DNA from: Thermocatellispora tengchongensis
GTDB taxonomy: Bacteria; Actinomycetota; Actinomycetes; Streptosporangiales; Streptosporangiaceae
DNA: 64,000 nucleotides
Reading direction: 5' to 3'
Assembly (NCBI RefSeq): GCF_014202315.1
Contig: NZ_JACHGN010000003.1
Span: 1 to 64,000 of the forward strand
Positions 15,713-24,636 of the stretch are shown here, one piece after another (position 1 is the first letter of the stretch; the number at the start of each line of letters is the position of its first letter). A program made the position numbers and the translations under genes. The notes beneath the pieces were generated by a model. That model saw only the letters and a program-made list of their open reading frames with translations. It was not told where the DNA came from and did no database searches.

Positions 15713-16573
15713 TGCACCGGGAAGGCGCACGCTGCGGCGCCGCCCACGGGAGTCGACCGGTCCGGTGTCACCGTGTCACTCGGACACGACGGTGTCCGCT
15801 ACCGGCACCAGGTGGCCGCACGCCGCTCGCGTGGCAGACTGCCCCGCCGTACCCTGCCGCCTGGGAGGCTCCCGGCCCGCCCTGTCCACCTCGTCCTGTG
15901 CTGCGCTCACCCCTCAAGGGCGCCGGGGTGGGTGGGCCGGCCCGAGGCACCTCGCACGGCACGCTGCCGTTCGCGCGCGCCCAGACTCGGCGGCGCCGAC
16001 TGGGTGTGGCGTAGGGCATGGCGAGGCGGGCGGTGTTGCGCATGTGGGGGAAGGGACGGGCGTGAGGGGGTGGGCGGAGGGGGTGGGTGAAAGCGGTGGG
16101 AGGACCGTTCGTCGTGTGGGGGTGACCGTTCGCCGGGGTGGGACGCTCCGTACATCGATGGCTACTTACCGTTGAGCGCGCCGGTCGTAAAGCGGGTTTC
16201 GCGCTTCATGATCGTGACCGTAATGTTTCGGGAGTCGGAGCCGAATCCGTCGCATCGGGGGGGACAAGAGCCGGCAGGGCTCGGATGGACCTGGTGCGCG
16301 GTGTCGAAGGACGGCCTGGGGGTCGTCCGGCCGTCGGGCCTTTACCGGGGGGGTAGGGGCCCGGCGGTCTCCGGCGTGGCGGGACGTCTGCGGAGGGCCG
16401 CGGAGCCGTACCGTGATCCGGCCTACGGGGGCGGCCGGATCGCTGGGCGGGCGTCCCGTCACGCCGCGCCGGATTACGGTCGGCGGATACGGGGTGTGCG
16501 GTACGCCCCCCGCGCACACACCCGAGCGGCGGGGCGCCACATGTCGTGCACGTGGCGGGGCCTGGGGCCTGGG

Positions 16574-17413
16574 TCAGGAGTCGCGGAGCTTCTTCAGCAG
16601 CTCGATGTCCTCGCGGTGCTTGTCGATCTTGCCGGGGGTCTCGATGCACAGCGGCACGTGGGCCGAGACCGGGTGGCGCATCAGCTCCGCGAAGGCGGCG
16701 GCGCCGATGTGGCCGGCGCCGATGTTCTCGTGGCGGTCCTTCTTGGAGCCGCACACGTCCTTGGAGTCGTTGGCGTGGATCAGCTTCAGGCGGCCGGGGG
16801 CGATGTCGTGCAGCGCGTCGAGCATCTCGGTCACCCCGGCGGGGGTGGTGAGGTCGTGGCCGGCGGCGAAGGCGTGGCAGGTGTCCAGGCAGATGCCGGC
16901 CCTGGGGTGGAAGTCGAGCGCGTCGAGGTACGGCCCGAGGTCCTGCACCGTCGCGCACAGCATCTGGCCCTGGCCGGCCATGGGTTCGAGCAGCAGGTCG
17001 GGGCCGTCCTCGGGGATCTCGTCCAGCAGCGGCAGCAGGTGCTCGCGGAGCCGGCGCATGGCGGTGTCGCGCGGCTGGCTCACCGCCGAGCCCGTGTGCA
17101 TGACCACGCCCAGCGCGCCGATGGCGGCGCCGCGGCGCAGGCTGTGGCGTACGGTCTCGACCGACTTCTCCAGGGTGTCGGGGTTGGGCGAGCCCAGGTT
17201 GACCAGGTACGGCGAGTGCACGAACGTGGGCACGCCGGCCTCGCGCAGCTTGGCGTCCTGCGCCGGGTCGCCCGCGGCGAGCGCCCATCCGCGCGGGTTG
17301 GACACGAACACCTGGATCATCTCGGCGCCGATGTCGGCCATGTACTTCAGGCCGCCGGTCGCCAGGCCCCCGGTGACCATGACGTGCCCGCCGATGGAAG
17401 GAGTAACGCTCAT
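16574..17413 (-). CDS. nfo: Endonuclease IV (AP endonuclease, Nfo family)
   Basis: A 279-residue AP endonuclease that cuts DNA 5' to abasic sites in base excision repair. Zinc-ligand motifs are visible: FVHSPYLVNLGSPNPDTLEKSVE, the Glu in LLLEPMAGQG, GICLDTCHAFAAGHDL, KLIHANDSKDVCGSKKDRHENIGAGHIG and CIETPGK. The start MSVTPSIGGHV at 17413 matches the family N-terminus; the frame continues open upstream only as antisense of the purine operon. It diverges from uraD across 148 bases. Its neighbourhood with uricase and 8-oxoguanine deaminase is suggestive of damaged-purine handling, but this is only positional. Confidence 0.93.
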   Translation of the reverse strand: MSVTPSIGGHVMVTGGLATGGLKYMADIGAEMIQVFVSNPRGWALAAGDPAQDAKLREAGVPTFVHSPYLVNLGSPNPDTLEKSVETVRHSLRRGAAIGALGVVMHTGSAVSQPRDTAMRRLREHLLPLLDEIPEDGPDLLLEPMAGQGQMLCATVQDLGPYLDALDFHPRAGICLDTCHAFAAGHDLTTPAGVTEMLDALHDIAPGRLKLIHANDSKDVCGSKKDRHENIGAGHIGAAAFAELMRHPVSAHVPLCIETPGKIDKHREDIELLKKLRDS

Positions 17414-17561
17414 GATGGATGCCAGTTTATGGGCCGGCCGGGGCGAGGAGGCCGCGCCGGGCCGGTTGGAGGTTGCCACAAACCGGCGGGGGTGACGCGC
17501 GGCCCGGTTCGGAGTTTGCGCTGCTGGACCCGGCGGGGGCCGGGTGTGTCTACTGAGTGCC

Positions 17562-18092
17562 ATGTCTGATGGATCTGCGCCGGGCGGGTGGCTGGCGGGC
17601 TTCAACGCCATGCCCGCCGGGGCCGCCGAGGCGGAGCTGCGGGCGTGCTGCGCCTCCTCCGCCTTCGCGGCCCGGGTGGCCGCCGGGCGGCCGTACGCCG
17701 GTGTCGCCGCGCTGCTGGACGCCGCCGGCGCCGCCGTCTCCGGTCTGGAGTGGCCGGAGGTGCTGCAGGCGCTGGCCGCCCATCCCAGGATCGGGGAGCG
17801 GGCCCGGGGCCCGGGGCGCGAGGCGGCCTGGTCGCGGCGGGAGCAGGCGGGCGCCGCGGGCGCGGACGCGCGGGTGCTGGCGGAGCTGGCCGCGGGCAAC
17901 AGGGCGTACGAGGAGCGGTTCGGGCACGTGTACCTGGTCTGCGCCACCGGCCTGACCGCCGGGGAGATGCTGGAGCGGCTGCGCGCCCGGCTGGGCAACG
18001 ACGAGGACGCCGAGCGGCGGGTCGTACGGGAGGAGCTGGCCAAGATCACCGAGATCCGGTTACGGCGACTGGCGGAGGAGACGGCGGCGTGA
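17562..18092 (+). CDS. uraD: OHCU decarboxylase (uric acid catabolism)
   Basis: A 176-residue enzyme that decarboxylates 2-oxo-4-hydroxy-4-carboxy-5-ureidoimidazoline to S-allantoin, the last step of uricolysis. Family signs are FNAMPAGAAEAELRACC at the start, the catalytic-region motif AAHPRIGER (His-Pro-Arg-Ile-Gly) and NRAYEERFGHVYLVCATG. The ATG at 17562 is used; no good ribosome binding site is seen. It is the first gene of the purine degradation operon, and its stop overlaps the next start (GTGA). Confidence 0.92.
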   Translation: MSDGSAPGGWLAGFNAMPAGAAEAELRACCASSAFAARVAAGRPYAGVAALLDAAGAAVSGLEWPEVLQALAAHPRIGERARGPGREAAWSRREQAGAAGADARVLAELAAGNRAYEERFGHVYLVCATGLTAGEMLERLRARLGNDEDAERRVVREELAKITEIRLRRLAEETAA

Positions 18093-18433
18093 GCGACATG
18101 AGTGACGTGGGCGGCGTCAGCGGGCTGTCCACGCATGTGCTCGACGCCTCGCTCGGGCTTCCGGCGGCCGGGGTGGCGGTGCGGCTTGAGGACGCGTCGG
18201 GGGCCGTGCTGGCCGAGGGTCGCACCGATGACGACGGCCGGGTCCGGGGCTGGCGGGCCGGGCCCGGCACGCACCGGCTGGTGTTCGCGACCGGCGAGTA
18301 CTTCGCCGGGCGCGGCGCGCCGACCTTCTACCCGGAGGTGGTGATCGCCTTCACCGTCGCCGCCGGCGACGACCACTACCACGTGCCGTTGCTGCTCAGC
18401 CCGTTCTCCTACTCGACGTACCGAGGGAGCTAG
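18089..18433 (+). CDS. uraH: 5-hydroxyisourate hydrolase (transthyretin-like)
   Basis: A 114-residue transthyretin-related enzyme hydrolysing 5-hydroxyisourate to OHCU. It shows the N-terminal motif LSTHVLDASLGLPA (catalytic His), TDDDGRVRGW, FYPEVVIAF and the diagnostic C-terminus YSTYRGS. The GTG start at 18089 overlaps the uraD stop by 4 bases and is preceded by GGAGGAG, so translation is coupled. The first eight residues are an extra Asp/Gly-rich segment. Confidence 0.95.
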   Translation: MSDMSDVGGVSGLSTHVLDASLGLPAAGVAVRLEDASGAVLAEGRTDDDGRVRGWRAGPGTHRLVFATGEYFAGRGAPTFYPEVVIAFTVAAGDDHYHVPLLLSPFSYSTYRGS

Positions 18434-18436
18434 AAG

Positions 18437-19306
18437 GTGGCCGTCGTTCTCGGACCCAACCGCTACGGCAAGGCGGAGACCCGCGTGGTGCGGGTCACCC
18501 GCGAGGGTGAGACCCACCACGTCAAGGACTGCAACGTGAGCGTCTCGCTGTCGGGCGAGATGGAGGCGGTCCACCTCACCGGCGACAACTCCGCCGTGCT
18601 GCCCACCGACACGCAGAAGAACACCGTCTACGCCTTCGCCAAGAAGCACGGCATCGGCGAGATCGAGGAGTTCGCGCTGCTGCTGGCCCGGCACTTCGTG
18701 GACTCCCAGCCCGCGATCCGGCACGCGCGGGTCGCGATCGAGGAGTACGCCTGGCGCCGCATCCCCGGCGGCCCGCCGCACTCCTTCGTCCGCGACGGGA
18801 GCGAGGTGCGCACCTGCCTGGTCCACTGCGACGCCGACGGGACCTCCACCGTGGTGTCGGGGGTGCGCGACCTGGTGGTGCTGAACTCCACCGGGTCGGA
18901 GTTCCACGGGTTCGCCCGCGACGAGTACACCACGCTGGCCGAGACCACCGACCGGGTGCTGGCGACCGCCGTCACGGCCTCCTGGCGGCACCGGGGCGCG
19001 ACCGCCGACCACGGCGCGTCCTACGCCGCCGTACGCCACCACCTGCTGGCCGCCTTCGCCCAGACCCACAGCCTGTCCCTCCAGCAGACCCTGTACGCGA
19101 TGGGCGCGCGGGTCCTGGCCGAACGGCCGGAGGTCTGCGAGGTGCGCCTGGCGCTGCCGAACAAGCACCACTTCCTGGTGGACCTGACGCCCTTCGGCAT
19201 GGACAACGACAACGAGGTCTACTACGCCGCCGACCGCCCGTACGGGCTGATCGAGGGGCACGTGCTGGACGACGAGGCGCCGCCCGCGGCGTACGCGTGG
19301 GACTGA
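18437..19306 (+). CDS. uox: Urate oxidase (uricase)
   Basis: A 289-residue cofactor-free uricase that oxidises urate to 5-hydroxyisourate. Recognisable segments are LGPNRYGKAETRVVRV (catalytic Lys in YGK), GDNSAVLPTDTQKNTVYAFAK (catalytic Thr), FHGFARDEYTTL and ALPNKHHFLVDL. The gene starts with GTG three bases after uraH. The order decarboxylase, hydrolase, oxidase is the full urate-to-allantoin pathway in reverse order. Confidence 0.95.
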   Translation: MAVVLGPNRYGKAETRVVRVTREGETHHVKDCNVSVSLSGEMEAVHLTGDNSAVLPTDTQKNTVYAFAKKHGIGEIEEFALLLARHFVDSQPAIRHARVAIEEYAWRRIPGGPPHSFVRDGSEVRTCLVHCDADGTSTVVSGVRDLVVLNSTGSEFHGFARDEYTTLAETTDRVLATAVTASWRHRGATADHGASYAAVRHHLLAAFAQTHSLSLQQTLYAMGARVLAERPEVCEVRLALPNKHHFLVDLTPFGMDNDNEVYYAADRPYGLIEGHVLDDEAPPAAYAWD

Positions 19307-19320
19307 GGAGGAGGGGGAGC

Positions 19321-20187
19321 ATGGACTTCATCAGGGCCACGACCTGGGTCGACGCCCTGGCCGCGAAGGCGGCGCAGCCCGGCGCGGTGCCGATCCAGGG
19401 CGGCACCGACGTCATGGTGGAGATCAACTTCGACGTGCGCAGGCCGCCCGCGCTGCTCGACCTGACCCCGGTCGCCGAGCTGGCGGAGTGGTCCGAGCGC
19501 GACGGCGTGCTGCGGATCGGCGCCGGGGTGACGTACGCGCGGCTGATCGCCGAACTGGGCGACCGGCTGCCGGGGCTCGCCCAGGCGAGCCGGACGGTCG
19601 GCTCGTCGCAGATCCGCAACCGCGGCACCGTCGGCGGCAACCTGGGCGCGGCGTCCCCCGCCGGCGACGCGCACCCGCCGCTGCTGGCGGGCGACGCGGT
19701 GATCGAGGCCGAGAGCGCCGCGCGCGGGGTGCGGATGATCCCGGCCGCGGAGTTCTACCTCGGCGTCAAGCGCAACGCGCTCGCCCCCGACGAGCTGATC
19801 CGTGCCGTCCACGTGCGCCCGGCGGCGGGCCCGCAGTACTTCGCCAAGGTCGGCACCCGCAACGCGATGGTGATCGCGGTGTGCTCGGTCGCGGTCGCGC
19901 TGCACCCGGGAGAGCGGCGCGTGGGCACCGGCGTCGGCTCGGCGGCCCCGACCCCGCTGCGGGCCGCCGAGGCCGAGGAGTACCTGGCGGCCGAGCTGGA
20001 CTGGGACTCCGGCCTGCCCGCGCCGGTGGCGGCCCGGTTCGGCGAGCTGGTGAGCGCCGCCGCCTCGCCGATCGACGACGTGCGCGGCACGGCGGCGTAC
20101 CGGCGGCACGCGCTGGCGGTGCTGGCCCGGCGCACCCTGACCTGGGCCTGGAACGACTACCGGAAGGCGGCGGAGCGATGCGCCTGA
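19321..20187 (+). CDS. Xanthine dehydrogenase-type FAD-binding subunit
   Basis: A 288-residue subunit of the molybdenum hydroxylase family. FAD contacts are visible in IQGGTDVMVEINF and SSQIRNRGTVGGNLGAASPAGDAHPPLLA; the C-terminal CO-dehydrogenase-flavoprotein domain follows. It should pass electrons from the 2Fe-2S subunit to NAD. The ATG at 19321 has a very strong GGAGGAGGGGG upstream. It overlaps the 2Fe-2S gene by 10 bases. The catalytic molybdopterin subunit gene, normally adjacent, is missing from the operon. Confidence 0.9.
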   Translation: MDFIRATTWVDALAAKAAQPGAVPIQGGTDVMVEINFDVRRPPALLDLTPVAELAEWSERDGVLRIGAGVTYARLIAELGDRLPGLAQASRTVGSSQIRNRGTVGGNLGAASPAGDAHPPLLAGDAVIEAESAARGVRMIPAAEFYLGVKRNALAPDELIRAVHVRPAAGPQYFAKVGTRNAMVIAVCSVAVALHPGERRVGTGVGSAAPTPLRAAEAEEYLAAELDWDSGLPAPVAARFGELVSAAASPIDDVRGTAAYRRHALAVLARRTLTWAWNDYRKAAERCA

Positions 20188-20651
20188 ACGTGACCGTGAA
20201 CGGCCGCGCGGAGGCCGTGGACGACGTGTGGGAGGGCGAGAGCCTGCTGTACGTCCTGCGCGAGCGGCTGGGGCTGCCCGGCTCCAAGAACGCCTGCGAG
20301 CAGGGCGAGTGCGGTTCCTGCACGGTCTACCTGGACGGCGTGCCGGTGTGCGCCTGCCTGGTCGCCGCCGGGCAGGCCGAGGGGCGGGCCGTGCGCACCG
20401 TGGAGGGCCTGGCCGAGGGAGACCGGCTCGACCCGGTGCAGGAGGCGTTCGTCGAGGCGGGCGCGGTGCAGTGCGGCTTCTGCACCCCGGGCCTGCTGGT
20501 GCAGGCGCACGACCTGATCGAGCGCAACCCGCGCCCGTCCGACGCCGAGATCCGCGAGGCGCTGGCGGGCAACCTGTGCCGGTGCACCGGCTACGAGAAG
20601 ATCCTGGACGCCGTGCGCCTGGCGGCGGCGCGCAAGGCGGGCGCCGCATGA
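20178..20651 (+). CDS. Xanthine dehydrogenase-type 2Fe-2S subunit
   Basis: A 157-residue iron-sulfur subunit with two clusters. The N-terminal plant-type ferredoxin motif is NACEQGECGSCTVYLDGVPVCAC. The C-terminal helical cluster motif is QCGFCTPGLLVQA with GNLCRCTGYEKI. It should relay electrons between a molybdopterin subunit and the FAD subunit encoded immediately upstream. The ATG at 20178 lies inside the end of the FAD gene, and its stop overlaps the next start (ATGA). Confidence 0.93.
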   Translation: MRLNVTVNGRAEAVDDVWEGESLLYVLRERLGLPGSKNACEQGECGSCTVYLDGVPVCACLVAAGQAEGRAVRTVEGLAEGDRLDPVQEAFVEAGAVQCGFCTPGLLVQAHDLIERNPRPSDAEIREALAGNLCRCTGYEKILDAVRLAAARKAGAA

Positions 20652-21994
20652 CGCTGGTCATCGAGGGCGCCTACGTCGTGCCGGTCGCCGGCGAGGAGAT
20701 CCCGGACGGTCACGTGGTGATCGAGGGCGACCGGATCGCGGCCGTCGGCCCCGGCGCGTACGAGGGCGGGGGCGAGCGGATCGACGGGCGCGGCTGCGTG
20801 GTCACCCCGGGCCTGGTCAACACCCACCACCACCTGTACCAGTGGGCGACCCAGGGCCTGGCGAAGGACGGCACGCTGTTCGAGTGGCTGGTCGCGTCGT
20901 ACCCGGTCTGGGCCCGCATGGACGCCGAGGTGGTGCACGGCGCGGCCACCGCGGGCCTGGGCTGGCTGGCGCTGTCGGGCTGCACCACCTCCACCGACCA
21001 CCACTACGTCTTCCCCAGCGGGCGCGGCGACCTGTTCGCCGCCGAGGTGGAGGCGGCGCGCCGGGTCGGGCTGCGCTTCCACCCCTGCCGCGGCTCGATG
21101 GACCGGGGCGAGTCGCAGGGCGGGCTGCCGCCGGACGAGGTCGTGGAGTCCATCGACGCGATCCTCGCGCACACCGAGGAGGTCATCGCGGCCTACCACG
21201 ACCCGTCGTACTCCTCGATGCTGCGCGTCGCGGTCGCGCCCTGCTCGCCGTTCTCGGTCTCGCGCGAGCTGATGACCGCCTCCGCCGAGCTGGCCCGCGC
21301 CCGCGGCGTGCGCCTGCACACCCACCTCGCCGAGACCCTGGACGAGGAGGAGCACTGCCGGGAGCAGTTCGGCGTCACCCCGGTGGAGTACCTCGACGAC
21401 CTCGGCTGGCTCGGCCCGGACGTGTGGCTGGCCCACTGCGTGCACCTGCGCGAGAAGGACGTGGCGCGCTTCGCGGCCACCGGCACGGGGACGGCCCACT
21501 GCCCGTCCTCCAACGCCCGGCTCGGCGCCGGGATCGCGCGGGCCTCGGAGCTGCTGCGCGCCGGCGCGCCGATCGGGCTCGGCGTGGACGGCGCGGCCTC
21601 GGCGGAGATGACGCCGCTGGTGGGCGAGGTGCGCATGGCCATGCTGATGCAGCGGGCCAGGTACGGCCCGGCCGCGCTCACCGCCCGCGAGGCCCTGGCC
21701 ATGGCCACGGCGGGCGGGGCCAGGTGCCTGGGCCGCCAGGACGAGCTGGGCACCCTGGAGCCGGGCAGGCTGGCCGACATCGCCGTGTGGCGGGTGGACG
21801 GCTACCACGCGGCCATCGACGACCCGGTGGTGGCGCTGGTGTACGGGAGCCCGCCGCCGCTGGCCCGGCTGCTGGTCGGCGGGGCCACGGTGGTCGAGGA
21901 CGGCGAGCTGCGCACGATCGACGGCGGCACCCCGGCGCGGGCCGGCGCTGAGGCGCACCGGCGGCTGCTGCGGCAGGCGGCGGAGCCGGGCTGA
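20648..21994 (+). CDS. 8-oxoguanine deaminase (amidohydrolase)
   Basis: A 448-residue metal-dependent amidohydrolase close to bacterial 8-oxoguanine deaminases, which convert 8-oxoguanine to urate. Metal ligands are seen in LVNTHHHLYQW, THLAETLDEEEHC, LAHCVHLREKD and GLGVDGAASAE. The combination of TSTDHHYVFPSGRGDLF and HPCRGSMDRGESQGG is characteristic of the subgroup that also contains hydroxyatrazine hydrolases, so guanine deaminase or another purine analogue hydrolase is not excluded. The product, urate, would feed the uricase encoded upstream. The ATG overlaps the previous stop by 4 bases. Confidence 0.85.
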   Translation: MTLVIEGAYVVPVAGEEIPDGHVVIEGDRIAAVGPGAYEGGGERIDGRGCVVTPGLVNTHHHLYQWATQGLAKDGTLFEWLVASYPVWARMDAEVVHGAATAGLGWLALSGCTTSTDHHYVFPSGRGDLFAAEVEAARRVGLRFHPCRGSMDRGESQGGLPPDEVVESIDAILAHTEEVIAAYHDPSYSSMLRVAVAPCSPFSVSRELMTASAELARARGVRLHTHLAETLDEEEHCREQFGVTPVEYLDDLGWLGPDVWLAHCVHLREKDVARFAATGTGTAHCPSSNARLGAGIARASELLRAGAPIGLGVDGAASAEMTPLVGEVRMAMLMQRARYGPAALTAREALAMATAGGARCLGRQDELGTLEPGRLADIAVWRVDGYHAAIDDPVVALVYGSPPPLARLLVGGATVVEDGELRTIDGGTPARAGAEAHRRLLRQAAEPG

Positions 21995-22039
21995 TCCCCG
22001 TGGGCGGCGGATGTGATGATGGACCACGATTCTCGCGAC

Positions 22040-22084
22040 GGGCACGCCGTCCTGCCCGCTCGCACCGGGCAGGACGGCGTGCCC
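22040..22084. terminator. Long perfect hairpin between deaminase and glycerate kinase genes
   Basis: Bases 22040-22058 and 22066-22084 are perfect 19-base complements (GGGCACGCCGTCCTGCCCG and its complement) with a 7-base loop. No T-run follows, so it could be a Rho-independent terminator of actinobacterial type, an RNA stability element, or an operator. It separates the first half of the purine operon from the second. Confidence 0.6.
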
Positions 22085-22109
22085 CACCATTGTCCACCAG
22101 GGAGCAGGT

Positions 22110-23351
22110 TTGGCTGAGACGTCCGGGCGCAACGGACATGTGGTTATCGCCCCCGACAAGTTCAAAGGGTCGCTGAGCGCCACGCAGGTGGCCCGCAGGG
22201 TGGCCGCCGGGCTCGGCCCCGAGGTGCGGTCCGTGTGCCTGCCGGTCGCCGACGGCGGCGACGGCACCGTGGACGCGGTCGTGGCCTTCGGCTACTCGCG
22301 GATCGAGGCCGAGGTCACCGGCCCGACCGGAGAGCGGATCACCGCCGCGTACGCCTGGCACCCGGGCGACGGCGAGGCCCCGCCGACCGCCGTGGTGGAG
22401 CTGGCCGAGGCGTCCGGGCTGCGCCGCCTGCCGCCCGCCGAGGCCGGCCCGGGTCAGGCGGCGGTCCCGGGCGCGCACGAGGGCGTGCGGCTCGCCCCGC
22501 TGACCGCGACCTCGCGCGGCACCGGCGACCTGATCGCCGCCGCCGTGCGCCGCGGCGCCCGCCGGGTCGTGCTGGGCCTGGGCGGCAGCGCGTGCACCGA
22601 CGGCGGCACCGGCATGATGGCCGCCCTCGGCGTGCGCTTCCTGGACGCCGAGGGGGCCGAGCTGCCGCCCGGCGGCGGCGCGCTCACCTCGCTGGCCGCG
22701 ATCGACACCGCCGGGCTGCTGCCCGAGCTGGCCGGGGTGGAGTTCGTGGTGGCCAGCGACGTGGACAACCCGCTGCTCGGCCCGCACGGCGCCGCCGCCG
22801 TCTACGGCCCGCAGAAGGGCGCCACCTCCGAGGACGTACGGGTGCTGGAGGCCGGGCTCGCCCGGCTGGCCGCCGTCGCCGCGCACACCCACGGCCTGGT
22901 CGGCGCGGCCGAGCACGACGGGATCGTCCGCAGCATGGGCGTTGCCGCCGAGCCGGGCGCCGGCGCGGCCGGGGGAGTGGGCTTCGCCGCGCTGGCGTTC
23001 CTGCGCGCGCAGGTGCGGCCGGGCATCGAGTACCTGCTGGAGCTGCTGGGCTTCGCCGAGCACCTGGAGGGCGCCCGGCTGGTGATCACCGGCGAGGGGG
23101 CCCTGGACGAGCAGACGCTGCGCGGCAAGGCCCCGGCCGGGGTGGCGGCGCGCGCGGTCAAGGCGGGCGTGCCGGTGGTCGCGGTGTGCGGGCGGCGCAC
23201 GCTGGGCGATGAGGAGTTGCGCGCGGCCGGGATCGTCGCGGCGTACGCGCTGACCGACATCGAGCCCGACACCGCCCGGTGCATCGCCGAGGCGGGCCCG
23301 CTGCTGGAGCGGCTGGTGGCCGAGAGGGTCCGGGGCGCGCATGCGGTATGA
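22110..23351 (+). CDS. glxK: Glycerate kinase
   Basis: A 413-residue glycerate kinase of the GlxK/GarK family, phosphorylating D-glycerate to 2-phosphoglycerate. Signatures are [14 protein letters not shown] at the N-terminus, [41 protein letters not shown] and the C-terminal [21 protein letters not shown]. The TTG start at 22110 follows GGAGCAGG. Its place before allantoinase and allantoicase genes fits the glyoxylate-to-glycerate route of allantoin use; glyoxylate carboligase and tartronate semialdehyde reductase are not in the window. It overlaps the allantoinase gene by 11 bases. Confidence 0.92.
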   Translation: MAETSGRNGHVVIAPDKFKGSLSATQVARRVAAGLGPEVRSVCLPVADGGDGTVDAVVAFGYSRIEAEVTGPTGERITAAYAWHPGDGEAPPTAVVELAEASGLRRLPPAEAGPGQAAVPGAHEGVRLAPLTATSRGTGDLIAAAVRRGARRVVLGLGGSACTDGGTGMMAALGVRFLDAEGAELPPGGGALTSLAAIDTAGLLPELAGVEFVVASDVDNPLLGPHGAAAVYGPQKGATSEDVRVLEAGLARLAAVAAHTHGLVGAAEHDGIVRSMGVAAEPGAGAAGGVGFAALAFLRAQVRPGIEYLLELLGFAEHLEGARLVITGEGALDEQTLRGKAPAGVAARAVKAGVPVVAVCGRRTLGDEELRAAGIVAAYALTDIEPDTARCIAEAGPLLERLVAERVRGAHAV

Positions 23352-24636
23352 CCTGGTGGTCCGCTCGCGGCGGGCGGTGCTCGGCGACGGCGAGCGGCCC
23401 GCCGCGGTCGCGGTGCGCGACGGCAGGATCGCCGCCGTGCTCCCGTACGACGCGCCGCCGCCCGAGGCGGCCGAGTCGGCCGACCTCGGCGACGTGGCGC
23501 TGCTGCCCGGCCTGGTGGACACCCACGTGCACGTCAACGAGCCGGGGCGCACCCACTGGGAGGGCTTCGCCACCGCCACCAGGGCCGCGGCGGCCGGTGG
23601 CGTGACCACGATCGTGGACATGCCGCTGAACTCGCTGCCGCCGACCGTCGATGTCGCCGCGCTGGAGGTCAAGCGGGCGGCGGCGGCCGGGCAGGTCCAC
23701 GTGGACGTGGGCTTCTGGGGCGGCGCGATCCCGGGCAACGCCGCCGGGCTGCGCGGCCTGCACGAGGCCGGGGTGTACGGCTTCAAGTGCTTCCTGTCGC
23801 CGTCGGGCGTGGACGAGTTCCCGCCGCTCGACGGCGCGGGCCTGCGCGAGGCGATGCGCGAGATCGCCTCCTTCGGCGGGCTGATGGTCGTGCACGCCGA
23901 GGACCCCCGGCTGCTCGCCGAGCCCGCCGGGCCGACGTACCCGCAGTTCCTGGCCTCGCGGCCGGGCGAGGCCGAGGCCCGCGCGGTCGAGGAGGTCATC
24001 GCGGCCGTGCGCGAGACCGGCGCCCGCGCGCACATCCTGCACGTCTCCTCGGCCGCCTGCCTGGAGCCGCTGGCCGCGGCGCGGGCGCGGGGCGTGCCCA
24101 TCAGCGCCGAGACCTGCCCGCACTACCTGACGCTGACCGCCGAGGAGGTCGCCGGGCCCGAGTACAAGTGCTGCCCGCCCATCCGCGAGGCCGCCAACCG
24201 CGACGCGCTCTGGGACGCCCTGGCCGCGGGCGTACTGAGCTGCATCGTCTCCGACCACTCGCCGTCCACGCCCGACCTGAAGGTGCCCGACTTCGCCGCA
24301 GCCTGGGGCGGGGTGTCCTCGCTCCAGCTCGGCCTGTCCGCGATCTGGACAGAGGCGTCCGGCCGCGGGTACGGCCTGCGCGACGTCGTGCGCTGGATGG
24401 CCGAGGGCCCCGCGGCGCTGGCCGGGCTCGCCGGCAAGGGCGCCATCGCGCCCGGCAACGACGCCGACCTGGTCGCCTTCGACACCGGCGCCGACTTCGT
24501 CGTGGACGCCACCGCGCTGCACCACCGCAACCCCATCACTCCCTACGACGGCCGCACCCTCACCGGCGTCGTCCGCGCCACCTGGCTGCGCGGGCGGCGC
24601 GTGACCGGCGAGAAGCCCCTGGGAGCCCTGCTGTGA
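23341..24636 (+). CDS. allB: Allantoinase
   Basis: A 431-residue dinuclear zinc amidohydrolase opening the allantoin ring to allantoate. The metal site is readable: [17 protein letters not shown], a carboxylated-Lys candidate in [30 protein letters not shown] and [11 protein letters not shown]. The last motif and [10 protein letters not shown] distinguish allantoinase from dihydroorotase. The ATG lies within the glycerate kinase gene, and its stop overlaps the allantoicase GTG by 4 bases. Confidence 0.95.
   Translation: MRYDLVVRSRRAVLGDGERPAAVAVRDGRIAAVLPYDAPPPEAAESADLGDVALLPGLVDTHVHVNEPGRTHWEGFATATRAAAAGGVTTIVDMPLNSLPPTVDVAALEVKRAAAAGQVHVDVGFWGGAIPGNAAGLRGLHEAGVYGFKCFLSPSGVDEFPPLDGAGLREAMREIASFGGLMVVHAEDPRLLAEPAGPTYPQFLASRPGEAEARAVEEVIAAVRETGARAHILHVSSAACLEPLAAARARGVPISAETCPHYLTLTAEEVAGPEYKCCPPIREAANRDALWDALAAGVLSCIVSDHSPSTPDLKVPDFAAAWGGVSSLQLGLSAIWTEASGRGYGLRDVVRWMAEGPAALAGLAGKGAIAPGNDADLVAFDTGADFVVDATALHHRNPITPYDGRTLTGVVRATWLRGRRVTGEKPLGALL

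Larger units (their letters stand above)
14431..16573. other. Gene-free, repeat-rich 2.1-kb tract
   Basis: No frame here gives a credible protein. All six frames stay open because of GC content, and their translations are low-complexity peptides rich in Cys, His, Met and Trp that match nothing. The tract holds a 29-base tandem array (14718-14949), two related copies of a unit of about 190 bases (about 14510-14700 and 15285-15475), shorter dispersed copies near 15018-15060 and 15181-15219, and a CCGCC/GTCC-rich array (15609-15712). From 16140 to 16240 the composition is less GC-rich and may hold a promoter, but I identify none with confidence. Confidence 0.7.
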
